NCBI GenBank assembly: GCA_016711705.1
Contig: JADJSK010000001.1
Coordinates: 124,001-188,000, forward strand
Direction of reading: 5' to 3'
DNA length: 64,000 bases
From: Candidatus Brachybacter algidus
GTDB taxonomy: Bacteria > Bacteroidota > Bacteroidia > Chitinophagales > Saprospiraceae
The notes under the pieces are model-generated. The model did not search any database. It was not told the DNA's origin and saw only the letters and a list, made by a program, of their open reading frames with translations. This document shows, piece by piece, positions 1 to 8,623 of the stretch. How positions within the stretch are numbered: position 1 is the first letter of the stretch; the number at the start of each line of letters is the position of its first letter. A program made the position numbers and the translations under genes.

Positions 1-1
1 C

Positions 2-475
2 TCGATAAATATCAAAGATGCAAACATAGTATGGAGTTCAAATCCGGAGGGTACGAGTTGCAATGACTGTCCACAGTTGACGGTAGAGCCGACGATCACG
101 ACAGTATATAATGTAGTGGTGACGAATGAAAACGGATGTGTCGCAGAGGACTCTATCGAGATCAGAGTGAAGAGTGTGATCCGGGTATTTATACCGACGG
201 CTATCAGTCCGAACAATGATGGAATAAATGATGTATTTTATATACAGACGGATCGAAACGTAACACGGATCAATAAGTTGGTGATATTTAATAGATGGGG
301 TGATGTACAGTTTTCGATAGAGGATACGCCACCGGATGACCCTGCCTATGGCTGGAACGGAAGATTTGGCGAACAGAAGACGAACACGCCGGCGGTCTTT
401 GTTTACCTAGCAGTAGTCACGCTACGCGATGGTCGACAGCTTACATATAAAGGAGATATTACTGTGGTGAGGTAG
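2..475 (+). CDS. C-terminal end of a secreted protein with T9SS type B (gliding-motility-associated) sorting domain, partial
   Basis: The reading frame is open from base 2, so the gene begins before the window; a TTG at 77 is internal. The visible part starts inside a PKD/Ig-like repeat (WSSNPEG, then a CxxCP motif and YNVVVTNENGC), a module that is usually tandemly repeated in very large Bacteroidota surface proteins. The last ~95 residues form the CHU_C/type B sorting domain: FIPTAISPNNDGINDVF, then FNRWGDVQF, a WNG motif and a final GDITVVR strand. Family knowledge says this domain directs export through the type IX system and is cleaved or anchored at the surface. The function of the missing N-terminal part cannot be judged. 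Confidence 0.93.
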   Translation, partial: SINIKDANIVWSSNPEGTSCNDCPQLTVEPTITTVYNVVVTNENGCVAEDSIEIRVKSVIRVFIPTAISPNNDGINDVFYIQTDRNVTRINKLVIFNRWGDVQFSIEDTPPDDPAYGWNGRFGEQKTNTPAVFVYLAVVTLRDGRQLTYKGDITVVR

Positions 476-483
476 AAGGGAAG

Positions 484-518
484 AAATTGAAAATTGAAAA
501 TGGAGAATTAAAAATGAG
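484..518. repeat. Heptanucleotide tandem repeat (AAATTGA-like)
   Basis: Five units of exactly 7 bp: AAATTGA twice, then AAATGGA, GAATTAA and AAATGAG. It lies just after the stop codon of the surface-protein gene. The same unit on the other strand recurs near 21.5 kb. Confidence 0.8.
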
Positions 519-544
519 GCGGAGCATGTGTGTGATGGCTGTTA

Positions 545-572
545 GCTAATGGCTAATGGCTGATGGCTCATG
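545..572. repeat. Heptanucleotide tandem repeat (GCTAATG-like)
   Basis: Four 7-bp units without spacers: GCTAATG, GCTAATG, GCTGATG, GCTCATG. The units differ from those of the flanking arrays at 484 and 671 but keep the same period. Confidence 0.8.
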
Positions 573-670
573 GCATTGTTGTGGAAACGAGGTTAGTTGT
601 TCAAAATTAGGACTATAAAATGTTGTAATTATATAAGAGAAGGAACTCTATTTGTAATGTTGGACTTACT

Positions 671-754
671 GATTACTGATTACTGATTACTGATTACTGA
701 TTACTGACCATTGACCACTGACGACTGATTACTGACCACTGACTACTGACCTCT
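671..754. repeat. Heptanucleotide tandem repeat (GATTACT), 12 units
   Basis: Twelve consecutive 7-bp units: GATTACT five times, then GACCATT, GACCACT, GACGACT, GATTACT, GACCACT, GACTACT and GACCTCT. The first half is perfect and the second half is degenerate at the inner positions. The array ends directly at the stop codon of the minus-strand rhomboid gene. The same unit, inverted, forms the array at 40848-40896. Confidence 0.9.
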
Positions 755-759
755 GATTA

Positions 760-1464
760 TCACTGCTCAAATTTTGATTGCTCATCTAAATATCTTTGCC
801 ATTTTGTTTTGTCAAAAGTTTCTGGATGAAAATAATCCGACCTAATTTCATCCTTTGGATAAATCAACGGTGTTAGTTTGGATTTGTGATCGGCGAGTAT
901 TGTTTTTCTGAACATCCATGCTACAGTAATGCCAACGAGTGCTCCCAGCAAATGACTTTCCCATGATATATTTTTTTCAAGGATCTCAGGCGAAGGAACG
1001 ATGCCCGCAAACATTCCACTATAGACCACTAATACAAGTAATGAAAGTATGATAGATGTTATATTCCTCACAAACAGACCTGCCCAAAAAATGAATGAAA
1101 TTAGCGCGTAAACTACACCACTTGCTCCTATGTGATACACTTCCCTGCTGAACAGCCACACCATGATTCCAGTTAATAGATAATTCAAAAGGAAAATTGG
1201 CCAAAACTGCCTGCTATAAAAAAAATGGATTAGAAATACAGAGAAGATTAATGGCGGAAGATTGGAAAATAAATGATTTAAACTCCCATGAACCATAGGG
1301 CTGAATATTATACCCTTTAATCCACTTGTATGACGTGCCAATATTCCAAAATATGAAAAGTCTACATTTAAAACAAACTCTATAGAAAACACTATACAGG
1401 GTATTAAGCCTACAAGAAGTGCAAATTTAATACTTGATAAAATATCCGCTTTGTCCTTTTCCAA
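760..1464 (-). CDS. Rhomboid-family intramembrane serine protease
   Basis: A 234-residue polytopic membrane protein that should cleave substrates inside the membrane. The rhomboid hallmarks are visible: an HGSLNHLFSN stretch at about residues 59-68 (oxyanion His/Asn region), the catalytic serine in HIGASG (Ser115), and the catalytic histidine in ESHLLGALVG (His171). Six or so hydrophobic segments surround these motifs. The only start that keeps the hydrophilic N-terminus is TTG at 1464; no in-frame ATG lies just upstream. A hydrophilic tail of about 45 residues follows the last membrane segment. Substrate unknown. It is transcribed alone, divergent from nothing obvious. Confidence 0.9.
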   Translation of the reverse strand: MEKDKADILSSIKFALLVGLIPCIVFSIEFVLNVDFSYFGILARHTSGLKGIIFSPMVHGSLNHLFSNLPPLIFSVFLIHFFYSRQFWPIFLLNYLLTGIMVWLFSREVYHIGASGVVYALISFIFWAGLFVRNITSIILSLLVLVVYSGMFAGIVPSPEILEKNISWESHLLGALVGITVAWMFRKTILADHKSKLTPLIYPKDEIRSDYFHPETFDKTKWQRYLDEQSKFEQ

Positions 1465-1548
1465 AATCCAAATTTTGAATCAAAACAAAATCTTTATCTT
1501 AAAAGTTTTATATAAGGTGATTGTAAGTAAAATAATTCCATCAAACAG

Positions 1549-2655
1549 TTACTTTACAAATAATCTCTTGGTCTGAACAATGAAATCGCTAGCTTTCTTA
1601 AACTTAGAGATATCATTCCAACTATACTTATGAACTACATTGTTGATTAAATAATTTTTCACCTCCTCAAAAGAAGTGAATTTGTTGATCATCTCAATTG
1701 TTTCATTAAATGCATTGAAGTCATCACCGAAAAGGTCTTTAATGACAAGCATCTTTTCGTTTAATCCCCAAGCTTTATTGATATTGTCCAAAGGGCTCAA
1801 CCCAAGAAAATCTACCAAACCAGTAGGACTTTTGTCTTTGAATAATGACTCTATTGCATCACTGGGATTATGACTGCTTTGATTATTAGGGGTGTATAAA
1901 GGTTTATGCTGTTCTGTTTCGATCTGAGAAAGCATGTTGCCCTTACTTCCGTATTTTGAATCATCCTTAATGTTCGGTAGTTCTAAAATAACTTCAGGTT
2001 TTATTATGGGAGTATCTTCGATAACCTCAATATTCTTTTCAACAATATAATCATTCGTCAGGTGGATGGCGATCTCTTCCTTTTCAGCCTGGGGTATTAC
2101 AGTATTTATTTCAGGAGCTTCTACAATTTCTTGCTCAGGATCTTTAATTTTCTCCACAATTTTATGAGCTTCCACCTCCTCAATCTTATGCACTTCCTCT
2201 TCTTCGATTATTGGAGTTACAACTTCTTGGACCTGAGGTTTTTCTATTTCCTGTGGTTGATATGTGATTTCTTCTTTTTCCTGAGTATCAATTATTTCAG
2301 GTGTTGAAATTTCTTGAGAGACCTCTTTAGACGAAGAATCTGATGGAAATCCCTCTAATACCTCTTCTTCCGTAATCTTCTCGGGGTTATTCTCCAAAAT
2401 TACATCTTCAGCATTGTCTACAACAAGGTTTTCATTTGTAATCAAAGGCTGGCTATCTGGTAATGTATAAGTTATTGATTTCCTAATTTTATTGCCTTCG
2501 ATTTCTAATTGTACAGGAATAGATTTTACTGAACTATAGAATATACGGATATAACCCAATAAAGTGTCTACATCAATGTCATGAGGATTAACACTTAGAG
2601 CCTCAAAGGACTCGTTTATTTTATCTAAATATTCTTGAGACTTTTTTTTGTTCAT
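1549..2655 (-). CDS. Conserved Bacteroidota protein with Glu-rich linker and C-terminal helical domain
   Basis: 368 residues in three parts. Residues 1-75 are a small globular region with KKKSQEYLDKINESF. Residues ~80-230 are a low-complexity acidic linker dominated by Glu, Ile, Val and Pro (repeats such as EEEVHKIEEVEAHKIVEK). Residues ~275-368 form a compact helical domain with AWGLNEKMLVIKDLFGDDFNAFNETIEMIN and FEEVKNYL, a pattern I recognise from many uncharacterised Bacteroidota proteins of this layout, always at the C-terminus after a disordered acidic region. No enzymatic motif, signal peptide or membrane segment is seen, so it is probably cytoplasmic. Function unknown. It is divergent from thymidine kinase. 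Confidence 0.8.
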   Translation of the reverse strand: MNKKKSQEYLDKINESFEALSVNPHDIDVDTLLGYIRIFYSSVKSIPVQLEIEGNKIRKSITYTLPDSQPLITNENLVVDNAEDVILENNPEKITEEEVLEGFPSDSSSKEVSQEISTPEIIDTQEKEEITYQPQEIEKPQVQEVVTPIIEEEEVHKIEEVEAHKIVEKIKDPEQEIVEAPEINTVIPQAEKEEIAIHLTNDYIVEKNIEVIEDTPIIKPEVILELPNIKDDSKYGSKGNMLSQIETEQHKPLYTPNNQSSHNPSDAIESLFKDKSPTGLVDFLGLSPLDNINKAWGLNEKMLVIKDLFGDDFNAFNETIEMINKFTSFEEVKNYLINNVVHKYSWNDISKFKKASDFIVQTKRLFVK

Positions 2656-2771
2656 AGAATGTTTAATTTTATGTCTTTATTCAACGTAATGTATTTGCAA
2701 TATGGTATGCTCACCCTTGAAAGCAAAAAATACATTAAATAAAATAATTATATAATAAATTACTATTTAAT

Positions 2772-3368
2772 ATGTTTTTAGAACCTCATTATAAAGGTCA
2801 GAGAAGTGGTTGGGTAGAAGTGATATGTGGTTCAATGTTCTCCGGAAAAACCGAGGAGTTAATTAGGAGGCTTAAGCGCGCTCAATATGCTTATCAAAGT
2901 GTAATGGTTTTTAAACCTGCAAAAGATATCAGATACGACCAAAATAATGTGGTGAGTCATGACTCCAATGTCATTCTTTCCACACCTGTCAATTCAGCAG
3001 AGGATATACTATTATTAAGTGATGATTATTCAGTCATAGGCATTGATGAAGCACAATTTTTTGACATGGATCTAATAGATGTCTGTCAGCAACTTGCTTT
3101 CCGCGGTAAAAGGGTTATCATAGCAGGTCTCGATATGGATTTTGCAGGATTACCATTTGGACCTATGCCTCAACTATTGGCAGTGGCTGAATATATCACC
3201 AAGGTTCATGCTATTTGCGTGCATTGCGGCAACCTTGCTACCCATTCTTATAGACTCTCGGAAGATAATGCCCAAGTGCTTTTAGGTGCAAAAGATCTAT
3301 ACGAACCTCGCTGCAGAGTATGTTATCAGGATGGTAACTTAATAGATTTTAACAGACCAAATTTATAA
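2772..3368 (+). CDS. tdk: Thymidine kinase (type II)
   Basis: Phosphorylates thymidine to dTMP with ATP in the salvage pathway. At 198 residues it has the normal length for the bacterial type II family. The P-loop is GSMFSGKTEE (residues ~20-29); the DEAQFF motif (catalytic Glu region) is at ~95-100; and a structural zinc site is formed by ICVHCGN and PRCRVC near the C-terminus. The start ATG gives a short N-terminal tail (MFLEPHYKGQRSGW) before the first strand, as in Bacteroidota homologues. The next gene begins 18 bp downstream, so the two may be co-transcribed although no functional link is evident. Confidence 0.96.
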   Translation: MFLEPHYKGQRSGWVEVICGSMFSGKTEELIRRLKRAQYAYQSVMVFKPAKDIRYDQNNVVSHDSNVILSTPVNSAEDILLLSDDYSVIGIDEAQFFDMDLIDVCQQLAFRGKRVIIAGLDMDFAGLPFGPMPQLLAVAEYITKVHAICVHCGNLATHSYRLSEDNAQVLLGAKDLYEPRCRVCYQDGNLIDFNRPNL

Positions 3369-3386
3369 ATAATAACAGACTAAGAT

Positions 3387-3863
3387 ATGGACGAAAAACT
3401 ATTCATCGAAAATGAGATTGACATTAATGCTCCAAAGGAAAAAGTATGGAATGCGTTAACTAATCCTGTCGAAACAAAGAAATATATGTTTGGCTGCGAG
3501 GTTATTTCCGACTTGACTGTAGGTAGTTCTATGACATGGCAAGGAGTGTTAGAAGGAGTTACAATGGTTTTCGTAAAAGGCAATGTCACAGAAGTAGATC
3601 CCGGTAATATGTTGGCATATTCCACTTTTGACCCTAACTCTGATGTTCCTGACATTCCCGAAAACTATCTTATTGTAAAATATATATTGACAGAGGTAGA
3701 AGGAATTACAAACCTAAAAGTTAGCCAGGGCGATTATTCCAAAGTTGCTGACGGTCAGGCCAGATACAGCCATGCTGAGGATGGGGGAGGTTGGATGGGA
3801 CTTCTGATCTCCATCAAAGAATTGGTTGAAACGGGATCATTGTCCCCAGTTGAGGGTGAGTGA
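3387..3863 (+). CDS. SRPBCC-domain protein (AHSA1/START-like)
   Basis: 158 residues with the typical opening of the AHSA1 subgroup of the SRPBCC fold: an N-terminal strand (LFIENEIDINAPKEKVWNALTNP), then KKYMFGCEVISDLTVGSSMTWQG, and the closing helix with GWMGLLISIKELVE. The fold makes a hydrophobic ligand pocket; members are annotated as Hsp90-activator-like or polyketide-cyclase-like, but the true ligand is mostly unknown. Soluble and probably cytoplasmic. It follows tdk closely. Function of this member cannot be assigned from sequence. Confidence 0.88.
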   Translation: MDEKLFIENEIDINAPKEKVWNALTNPVETKKYMFGCEVISDLTVGSSMTWQGVLEGVTMVFVKGNVTEVDPGNMLAYSTFDPNSDVPDIPENYLIVKYILTEVEGITNLKVSQGDYSKVADGQARYSHAEDGGGWMGLLISIKELVETGSLSPVEGE

Positions 3864-3941
3864 TGTGTGATCAGGTGATGTTTGATCAGGTAATGGGTGA
3901 TAAAGTGTACCCAATCAATTACAGATCAATGATTATTTGCC

Positions 3942-3973
3942 GATTACCCATTACCGATTACCCATTACCCATT
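3942..3973. repeat. Heptanucleotide tandem repeat (GATTACC/CATTACC)
   Basis: Four perfect 7-bp units (GATTACC, CATTACC, GATTACC, CATTACC) followed by CATT. It sits between the SRPBCC gene and the tRNA-Arg promoter, and is preceded by looser GTGATCAG-type repetition at about 3860-3900. Confidence 0.8.
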
Positions 3974-3994
3974 TTAATATTTAAAAAAATAGTA

Positions 3995-4002
3995 TACATT
4001 TG
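3995..4002 (+). promoter_or_regulatory. Bacteroidota -7 promoter element (TACATTTG) for tRNA-Arg
   Basis: A perfect match to TAnnTTTG that ends 12 bp before the mature tRNA 5' end. The identical octamer stands at the same kind of position before the CAT-anticodon tRNA at 31.5 kb, which supports both calls. Confidence 0.7.
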
Positions 4003-4014
4003 CATTTTTAAATC

Positions 4015-4088
4015 GGCTTCGTAGTTCAACTGGATAGAATATCAGATTTCGGCTCTGAGGGTTGGGGGTTCGAATCCTGCCGAGGTCA
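4015..4088 (+). tRNA. tRNA-Arg (anticodon TCG)
   Basis: A full cloverleaf of 74 nt folds by eye: acceptor GGCTTCG with CGAGGTC (two G-T wobbles), D stem GTTC/GAAT, anticodon stem TCAGA/TCTGA with loop TTTCGGC so that bases 34-36 are TCG, and a T arm GGGGG-TTCGAAT-CCTGC. The discriminator is A and no CCA is encoded. It reads CGA codons. Confidence 0.92.
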
Positions 4089-4099
4089 CAACAAAAAAG

Positions 4100-4132
4100 G
4101 CTCATTAGACATTTCTAATGGGCTTTTTTTTC
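4100..4132 (+). terminator. Intrinsic terminator of tRNA-Arg
   Basis: A 10-bp stem (GCTCATTAGA with TCTAATGGGC, one T-G pair) around a CATT loop, followed by a run of nine T residues. Confidence 0.88.
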
Positions 4133-4605
4133 TTGTTTACCCAAATTCCTTGTCATATGTTAAGAAAATAGCCTATTATCTTTTTAATTAGATTTAATAT
4201 ATTTAAATATATTTTACTGTTATTGATTTTTCGTCTAATTAAATTAATAATTGTATAAATTATTGTTAATGATTTTTGTGGTTTATTAGATAATCTATAA
4301 ATATATACGATTTGGTAAAATAAAGACTAATTGTTAAATTTGTTTTTGTACCCTACTAATACTAAACAAGTTTTATTAATTTTTAATTATTTTAATTCCT
4401 CTTATGTAATAAAATATTTATTTTGTAAAGTGATATTATTAACTATCAATTGAAGAATAGATAACTTAAAACGTTAATTATTGACATACAAGTATTAAAT
4501 AGGATTTGTACGTAGCAAATATTATGCATTTGATCATAAATTTTATTCTATGATTAAAATGTAAATTATATGTTAATTTATTTACTAACAATTTAATACT
4601 TTATT
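4133..4605. other. Gene-free AT-rich spacer upstream of the large surface protein
   Basis: About 470 bp with very high A+T, no plausible coding frame and no clear hairpin. It presumably carries the promoter and a long 5' leader for the 1218-residue protein. I see no perfect TAnnTTTG element close to the start codon. Confidence 0.6.
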
Positions 4606-7600
4606 ATGCAATTAAAAATCTACAAAAATCTATTTAATTCATTATTTATCAGAAAAGTGGCCTTGCCATCACTGAAAAATACATGTATTAATCTTTCAGC
4701 AATAATAATATTGCTGTTTATTTCTCCCACGATTCAATATGGACAGGCAAGTGCCTTGGTCGACAATACGCTGACTCCCATGACTACTGATAATTTGCCT
4801 GGGGTAGTGGCTACTTCGTCTACTGTTGGAATTTTTGATGAGTTTAGTCCCAAAGACAATGTCACTGATGTCAGCCTCACCAATTCGGCCAATTTTTCCG
4901 CTCTAAGCGGAAATGCATGGATTGACGTAAAGGATGATAATGCGACAGGTGGTAATTTTTTTCCTGCCGGTTCTTATGCTGGAGTTGTGATAGAGAATGA
5001 TGCATTACTTGCATTGTTTGGAAGTTTTACTGTTGAAACATATATTACCGGTACTGGTACTGCTCAGGAAAGCATTGGCAGTGCCTCCCTCATAAGTACA
5101 GGCTTGCTTTCCGGACAATCGCAAGTAGGGTTTATTACTACGAAGAATTTTGATCGAATTAGGTTTCATTATACGGCACTTGTAGCCCCTGATATTGATG
5201 TTTTCTATTTTCTTGTTCAAAAATTTGGGTCTGGTGCTGCTTTGAATTGCAATGCGATTACTTCGTTGAATAATCCATCTTTTCCATCTGCCATAAACGA
5301 TAATCATACAGGTACTACAGGAGTTTCTTTATCTCAAATTGTTAATCCATACAACGTAATAAGTCCAAGTACCTCAGACGCGGCAGTTCTTACACCCGGA
5401 ATTTTGGGTGTTTTAACGACAACCAGCTTAGCAGTTCAAAGTCAGATAGGTGATTATTCCGGTATTAAGCTTGCAGGATTTGAATTCGAAAACACTTCAT
5501 TATTAGGCGCTAATTTGCTGCAATACATAACTATTAATACCTATTTAGATGGCACTAATACTCCTGTCCAGACTGCAACAGGAGATAATTTACTATTGTC
5601 AGCTGCATTATTGCAGGGATCAGGTAGGCAAAAAGTTTCATTATTAACTACTTTACCTTTCGATGAGATTCAAATACAATTTAGCATACCCGCAGGTGTA
5701 GATCTTCAAACTACGAGCATATACAACGCTTTTATAGAAAATTTCTGCGCAAGAACCTTACCATTTACATGCAATACTCTAACCTCACTGGTTGCTGCAG
5801 ACAATCCTATATATATTAACAATGAAAATACAGCTATAGGCGGTACAGTTTGTGCAGTTTGTAAATTCTTTGATTTTGATAATGTAATGGATGGTAATTT
5901 GGCCACATATGCTACGCTTGATTTGACAGCAGCTGTTGGAAGTATAGCTTCACTCAGTGTACGAAATGCATTAGAGGATTATCCTGCGAATACATTTGCC
6001 GGATACGATATTGAAATCAATGAATTATTAGGTGTAAATGTTGCAACAGGTATAGATCTTAATTTTTATAACGAAGGATCGCTAGTCCATACAGCTTCTA
6101 ATCCATATTTACTAGCTGGAGTAGGTACAGATCTCTCAACTGGCAGAATTCGAAATAAAGTCGGTGTGATCTGCCCGGTTGCATTCGATGAAGTTCAGAT
6201 ATCTTTTGAAAATGTCGTTGGAGTTAGCTTAGGAGAAGTAAGGATCTATGATCTTTTTGTTCAAACTAATTGTGCAAAAAATATGGATTGCGGAACGACA
6301 TATAGCATGACAGCACCTGACTTTCCACTATTTATTGATTTTGAAAAAACAGGAGTTACAGGAGCTGCATGCGTCGTATGTGAAGTCGAAAATCCATGGA
6401 ATCTAATAGATGATGACCTAACCAATTATTCACGCATCAACACTGTCGCGGGTGCACTTGCAGAATCGGGCATTGCTATCCTTGATCCGGTTGATACCTA
6501 TTATCCAGGTACAAGAGTAGGATTTACTGTCAGAAATATTGGCTTTCCTTTGGCAGCTGATGTTTTACCATATGTCACCATCCAAACTTTTAATAATGGT
6601 GTATTAAGAGAATCTAAGAACGCTGGTACTCTTTTAGATCTTACTGCAATTGTGCTTCTTATAAACCCACCACCAGGAGGATTTTACAACATTGGATTTG
6701 AAGCTACTTTGCCATTTGATGAGGTAAAAATTATTTATGGAGGGTTAGCAGTAGTCAATTCTTTTATTGAAATCTACGGTGCATTTATTGATAATTCTAA
6801 TGCAGATTTTATTGGAGGTGCCAATCCTACAATATGTTTTAAAACCAATCCGGATTTTAATGTTGGAACTGTCAATCTAACTATCAATGGTGATGTATCT
6901 ACAAATGACATTATTGATGATTCACCTGGTGAATATTCAAATCCTGTAGAAGGTAGTAGCAACCCCTTAGGAGGTGTTTTAATGCTGAATTCAGATGGGA
7001 GCTATACTTTTACTTCACCAAATCCAGGTGTTTACATTTATACAATTACCGTATGTGGTGCTGGAGAGACTACAAATTGCAGAACTGAACAGTTAACCAT
7101 TACAATAAAGGATGAGTTGCCTAGTTCGAATCCGCCAACTGCCAATACAGATATTGCTACTGTAACTGGTGATGATACCAACCCAGGTACTGTAATAATT
7201 CCCGTTTTGAATAATGATGAAATAGGAAATGTCGGAGGTACTTTAGGTGATCCTACTATAATAAATCAACCTGATCATGGAACTGTCGTGGTCAATATGG
7301 ATGGGACTATTTCATATATTCCTGACGATGGATACTACGGTGTGGATGTATTTACTTATGAAGTGTGTGAATCACCTGGTGGGTTATGTACCGAGGCTAC
7401 TGTTGTAGTTACAGTGTTGCCAACAGATATGGGCAATACTACTGCAGCTGCTGATGATTTTGTTGAAACTCCATATGGTATTTCAACTTCAGGCAATGTT
7501 TCATCAAATGATACAGATCCTGAAGGTAATTCCCATAGCGTAAATCCACAGAACGTAACACTTCCGGAAGGTATTTTTATTTTGATGGCCGATGGTAGTT

Positions 7601-8262
7601 ATACCTTTGAACCTGCATCTGGATTTTTTGGGTCTGTGGATGTAGTTTATGTTACATGTGATAATGGAACGCCTTCAGCTTGTGTGTCGGCTACATTGCA
7701 TATACTTGTACTAGAAGCAATTCCTCTTCCAACGGTCTTAGTATCTTTTGATGCCAAATTGATAAATTGTAAAACACAATTAAATTGGAAGACATTAGCT
7801 GAGGACAATCTCAAAAACTATGAGTTGGAAATGAGTACTGATGGGATTAATTATGATTTGTTAACTACTGTCGAAGCCAAAGGAGTCAATGGCAAAGGTA
7901 GCAACTACAGCTATTCATATACTGCCAAAAACGGTACAACATACTATAGACTTAAATCTGTAGATTTGAACAGCAGTTATGCATTCAGTAATGTTGCCAA
8001 AGTAACTAAAGACTGTGGTAAAGTATCCGTTAATGTATATCCTAATCCTTCAAGTGAAATGATATCTATAGATATTAACAACTTTGCAGATAACGATATG
8101 ATGATGGGTGTATTGTACAATCTCTCTGGTGCAGAGGTGTCTAGATATTACTTGAATAATGCTAATACACAGATCAGGGTATCTGATTTTACTAGCGGTG
8201 TTTATTACTTAAAAGTATCAGGCAAGGAATTAAATGATACAATTGAAGTCGTGATTAAATAG
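4606..8262 (+). CDS. Large modular cell-surface protein with T9SS type A sorting domain
   Basis: 1218 residues. An extended N-terminal signal region ends near residue 50 (hydrophobic AIIILLFISPTIQYGQA). Four related modules of roughly 180 residues follow (to about residue 750); each ends or begins with a Cys-containing CNxxTSL/CGTTYS-type motif and contains a PFDEVxIxF strand, and two carry a CxVC motif. Then come Ig/cadherin-like (tandem-95) domains with SDGSYTFTSPNPGVYIYTITVC and DPTIINQPDHGTVVVN, and the C-terminus has SFDAKLINCKTQLNWKT followed by a type A sorting domain (VNVYPNPSSEMISIDI ... GVYYLKVSG). Predicted role: adhesin or structural surface protein exported by T9SS. No catalytic motif is visible. 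It ends at a strong terminator. Confidence 0.92.
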   Translation: MQLKIYKNLFNSLFIRKVALPSLKNTCINLSAIIILLFISPTIQYGQASALVDNTLTPMTTDNLPGVVATSSTVGIFDEFSPKDNVTDVSLTNSANFSALSGNAWIDVKDDNATGGNFFPAGSYAGVVIENDALLALFGSFTVETYITGTGTAQESIGSASLISTGLLSGQSQVGFITTKNFDRIRFHYTALVAPDIDVFYFLVQKFGSGAALNCNAITSLNNPSFPSAINDNHTGTTGVSLSQIVNPYNVISPSTSDAAVLTPGILGVLTTTSLAVQSQIGDYSGIKLAGFEFENTSLLGANLLQYITINTYLDGTNTPVQTATGDNLLLSAALLQGSGRQKVSLLTTLPFDEIQIQFSIPAGVDLQTTSIYNAFIENFCARTLPFTCNTLTSLVAADNPIYINNENTAIGGTVCAVCKFFDFDNVMDGNLATYATLDLTAAVGSIASLSVRNALEDYPANTFAGYDIEINELLGVNVATGIDLNFYNEGSLVHTASNPYLLAGVGTDLSTGRIRNKVGVICPVAFDEVQISFENVVGVSLGEVRIYDLFVQTNCAKNMDCGTTYSMTAPDFPLFIDFEKTGVTGAACVVCEVENPWNLIDDDLTNYSRINTVAGALAESGIAILDPVDTYYPGTRVGFTVRNIGFPLAADVLPYVTIQTFNNGVLRESKNAGTLLDLTAIVLLINPPPGGFYNIGFEATLPFDEVKIIYGGLAVVNSFIEIYGAFIDNSNADFIGGANPTICFKTNPDFNVGTVNLTINGDVSTNDIIDDSPGEYSNPVEGSSNPLGGVLMLNSDGSYTFTSPNPGVYIYTITVCGAGETTNCRTEQLTITIKDELPSSNPPTANTDIATVTGDDTNPGTVIIPVLNNDEIGNVGGTLGDPTIINQPDHGTVVVNMDGTISYIPDDGYYGVDVFTYEVCESPGGLCTEATVVVTVLPTDMGNTTAAADDFVETPYGISTSGNVSSNDTDPEGNSHSVNPQNVTLPEGIFILMADGSYTFEPASGFFGSVDVVYVTCDNGTPSACVSATLHILVLEAIPLPTVLVSFDAKLINCKTQLNWKTLAEDNLKNYELEMSTDGINYDLLTTVEAKGVNGKGSNYSYSYTAKNGTTYYRLKSVDLNSSYAFSNVAKVTKDCGKVSVNVYPNPSSEMISIDINNFADNDMMMGVLYNLSGAEVSRYYLNNANTQIRVSDFTSGVYYLKVSGKELNDTIEVVIK

Positions 8263-8284
8263 CGCTTAGTCTTATCAATAAATA

Positions 8285-8324
8285 AAAAGGCACTTTCGGT
8301 ATTCCCTGGAGTGCCTTTTGTTTT
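8285..8324 (+). terminator. Intrinsic terminator after the surface protein
   Basis: Arms AAAAGGCACT (8285-8294) and AGTGCCTTTT (8310-8319) form a perfect 10-bp stem with a 15-nt loop, followed by GTTTTT. The A-rich left arm lets it also work for the opposite-strand DUF721 gene. Confidence 0.8.
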
Positions 8325-8623
8325 TATGATACAATAATATCCTCGATCAGATTTTCACCTAAAAATTCATTCAACATATCGATGATCTTGATTTTGTTCA
8401 ATAATAATTCCTGACGGAGTGGGGCAGAGGTTACTTGAATAGTTAGCACACCTTTTCTTAAAGTCATGCCTTTAGTGTATTTAAGAACCATTGGTCCCAT
8501 ATTAGTGCTCCAGGCTTCCTTTAATTGTACCTTGATATACTGCTTCCGAATACCCGGAGTTTTTACCCATTCCGAAAGTATATCTTTGAGAGTACGTTCA
8601 TTTGATCCAAATTTATTTTCCAT
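8324..8623 (-). CDS. DUF721-domain protein
   Basis: 99 residues, the usual size in Bacteroidota. The domain runs through most of the chain: LKDILSEWVKTPGIRKQYIKVQLKEAW (helical), VLKYTKGMTLRKGVLTIQVTSAPLRQELLLNK (strand-strand-helix, characteristic) and a short end. DUF721 proteins are related to DciA, the helicase loader found in bacteria without DnaC, so a link to replication is plausible but not shown. Its start codon overlaps the 3' end of recF by 11 bp, indicating translational coupling in a recF-DUF721 operon, an arrangement that I know to be common in this phylum. Confidence 0.88.
   Translation of the reverse strand: MENKFGSNERTLKDILSEWVKTPGIRKQYIKVQLKEAWSTNMGPMVLKYTKGMTLRKGVLTIQVTSAPLRQELLLNKIKIIDMLNEFLGENLIEDIIVS

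Noticed and set aside
671..754. Possible CRISPR-like array
   Set aside because: Units are 7 bp without spacers and no cas genes are present.
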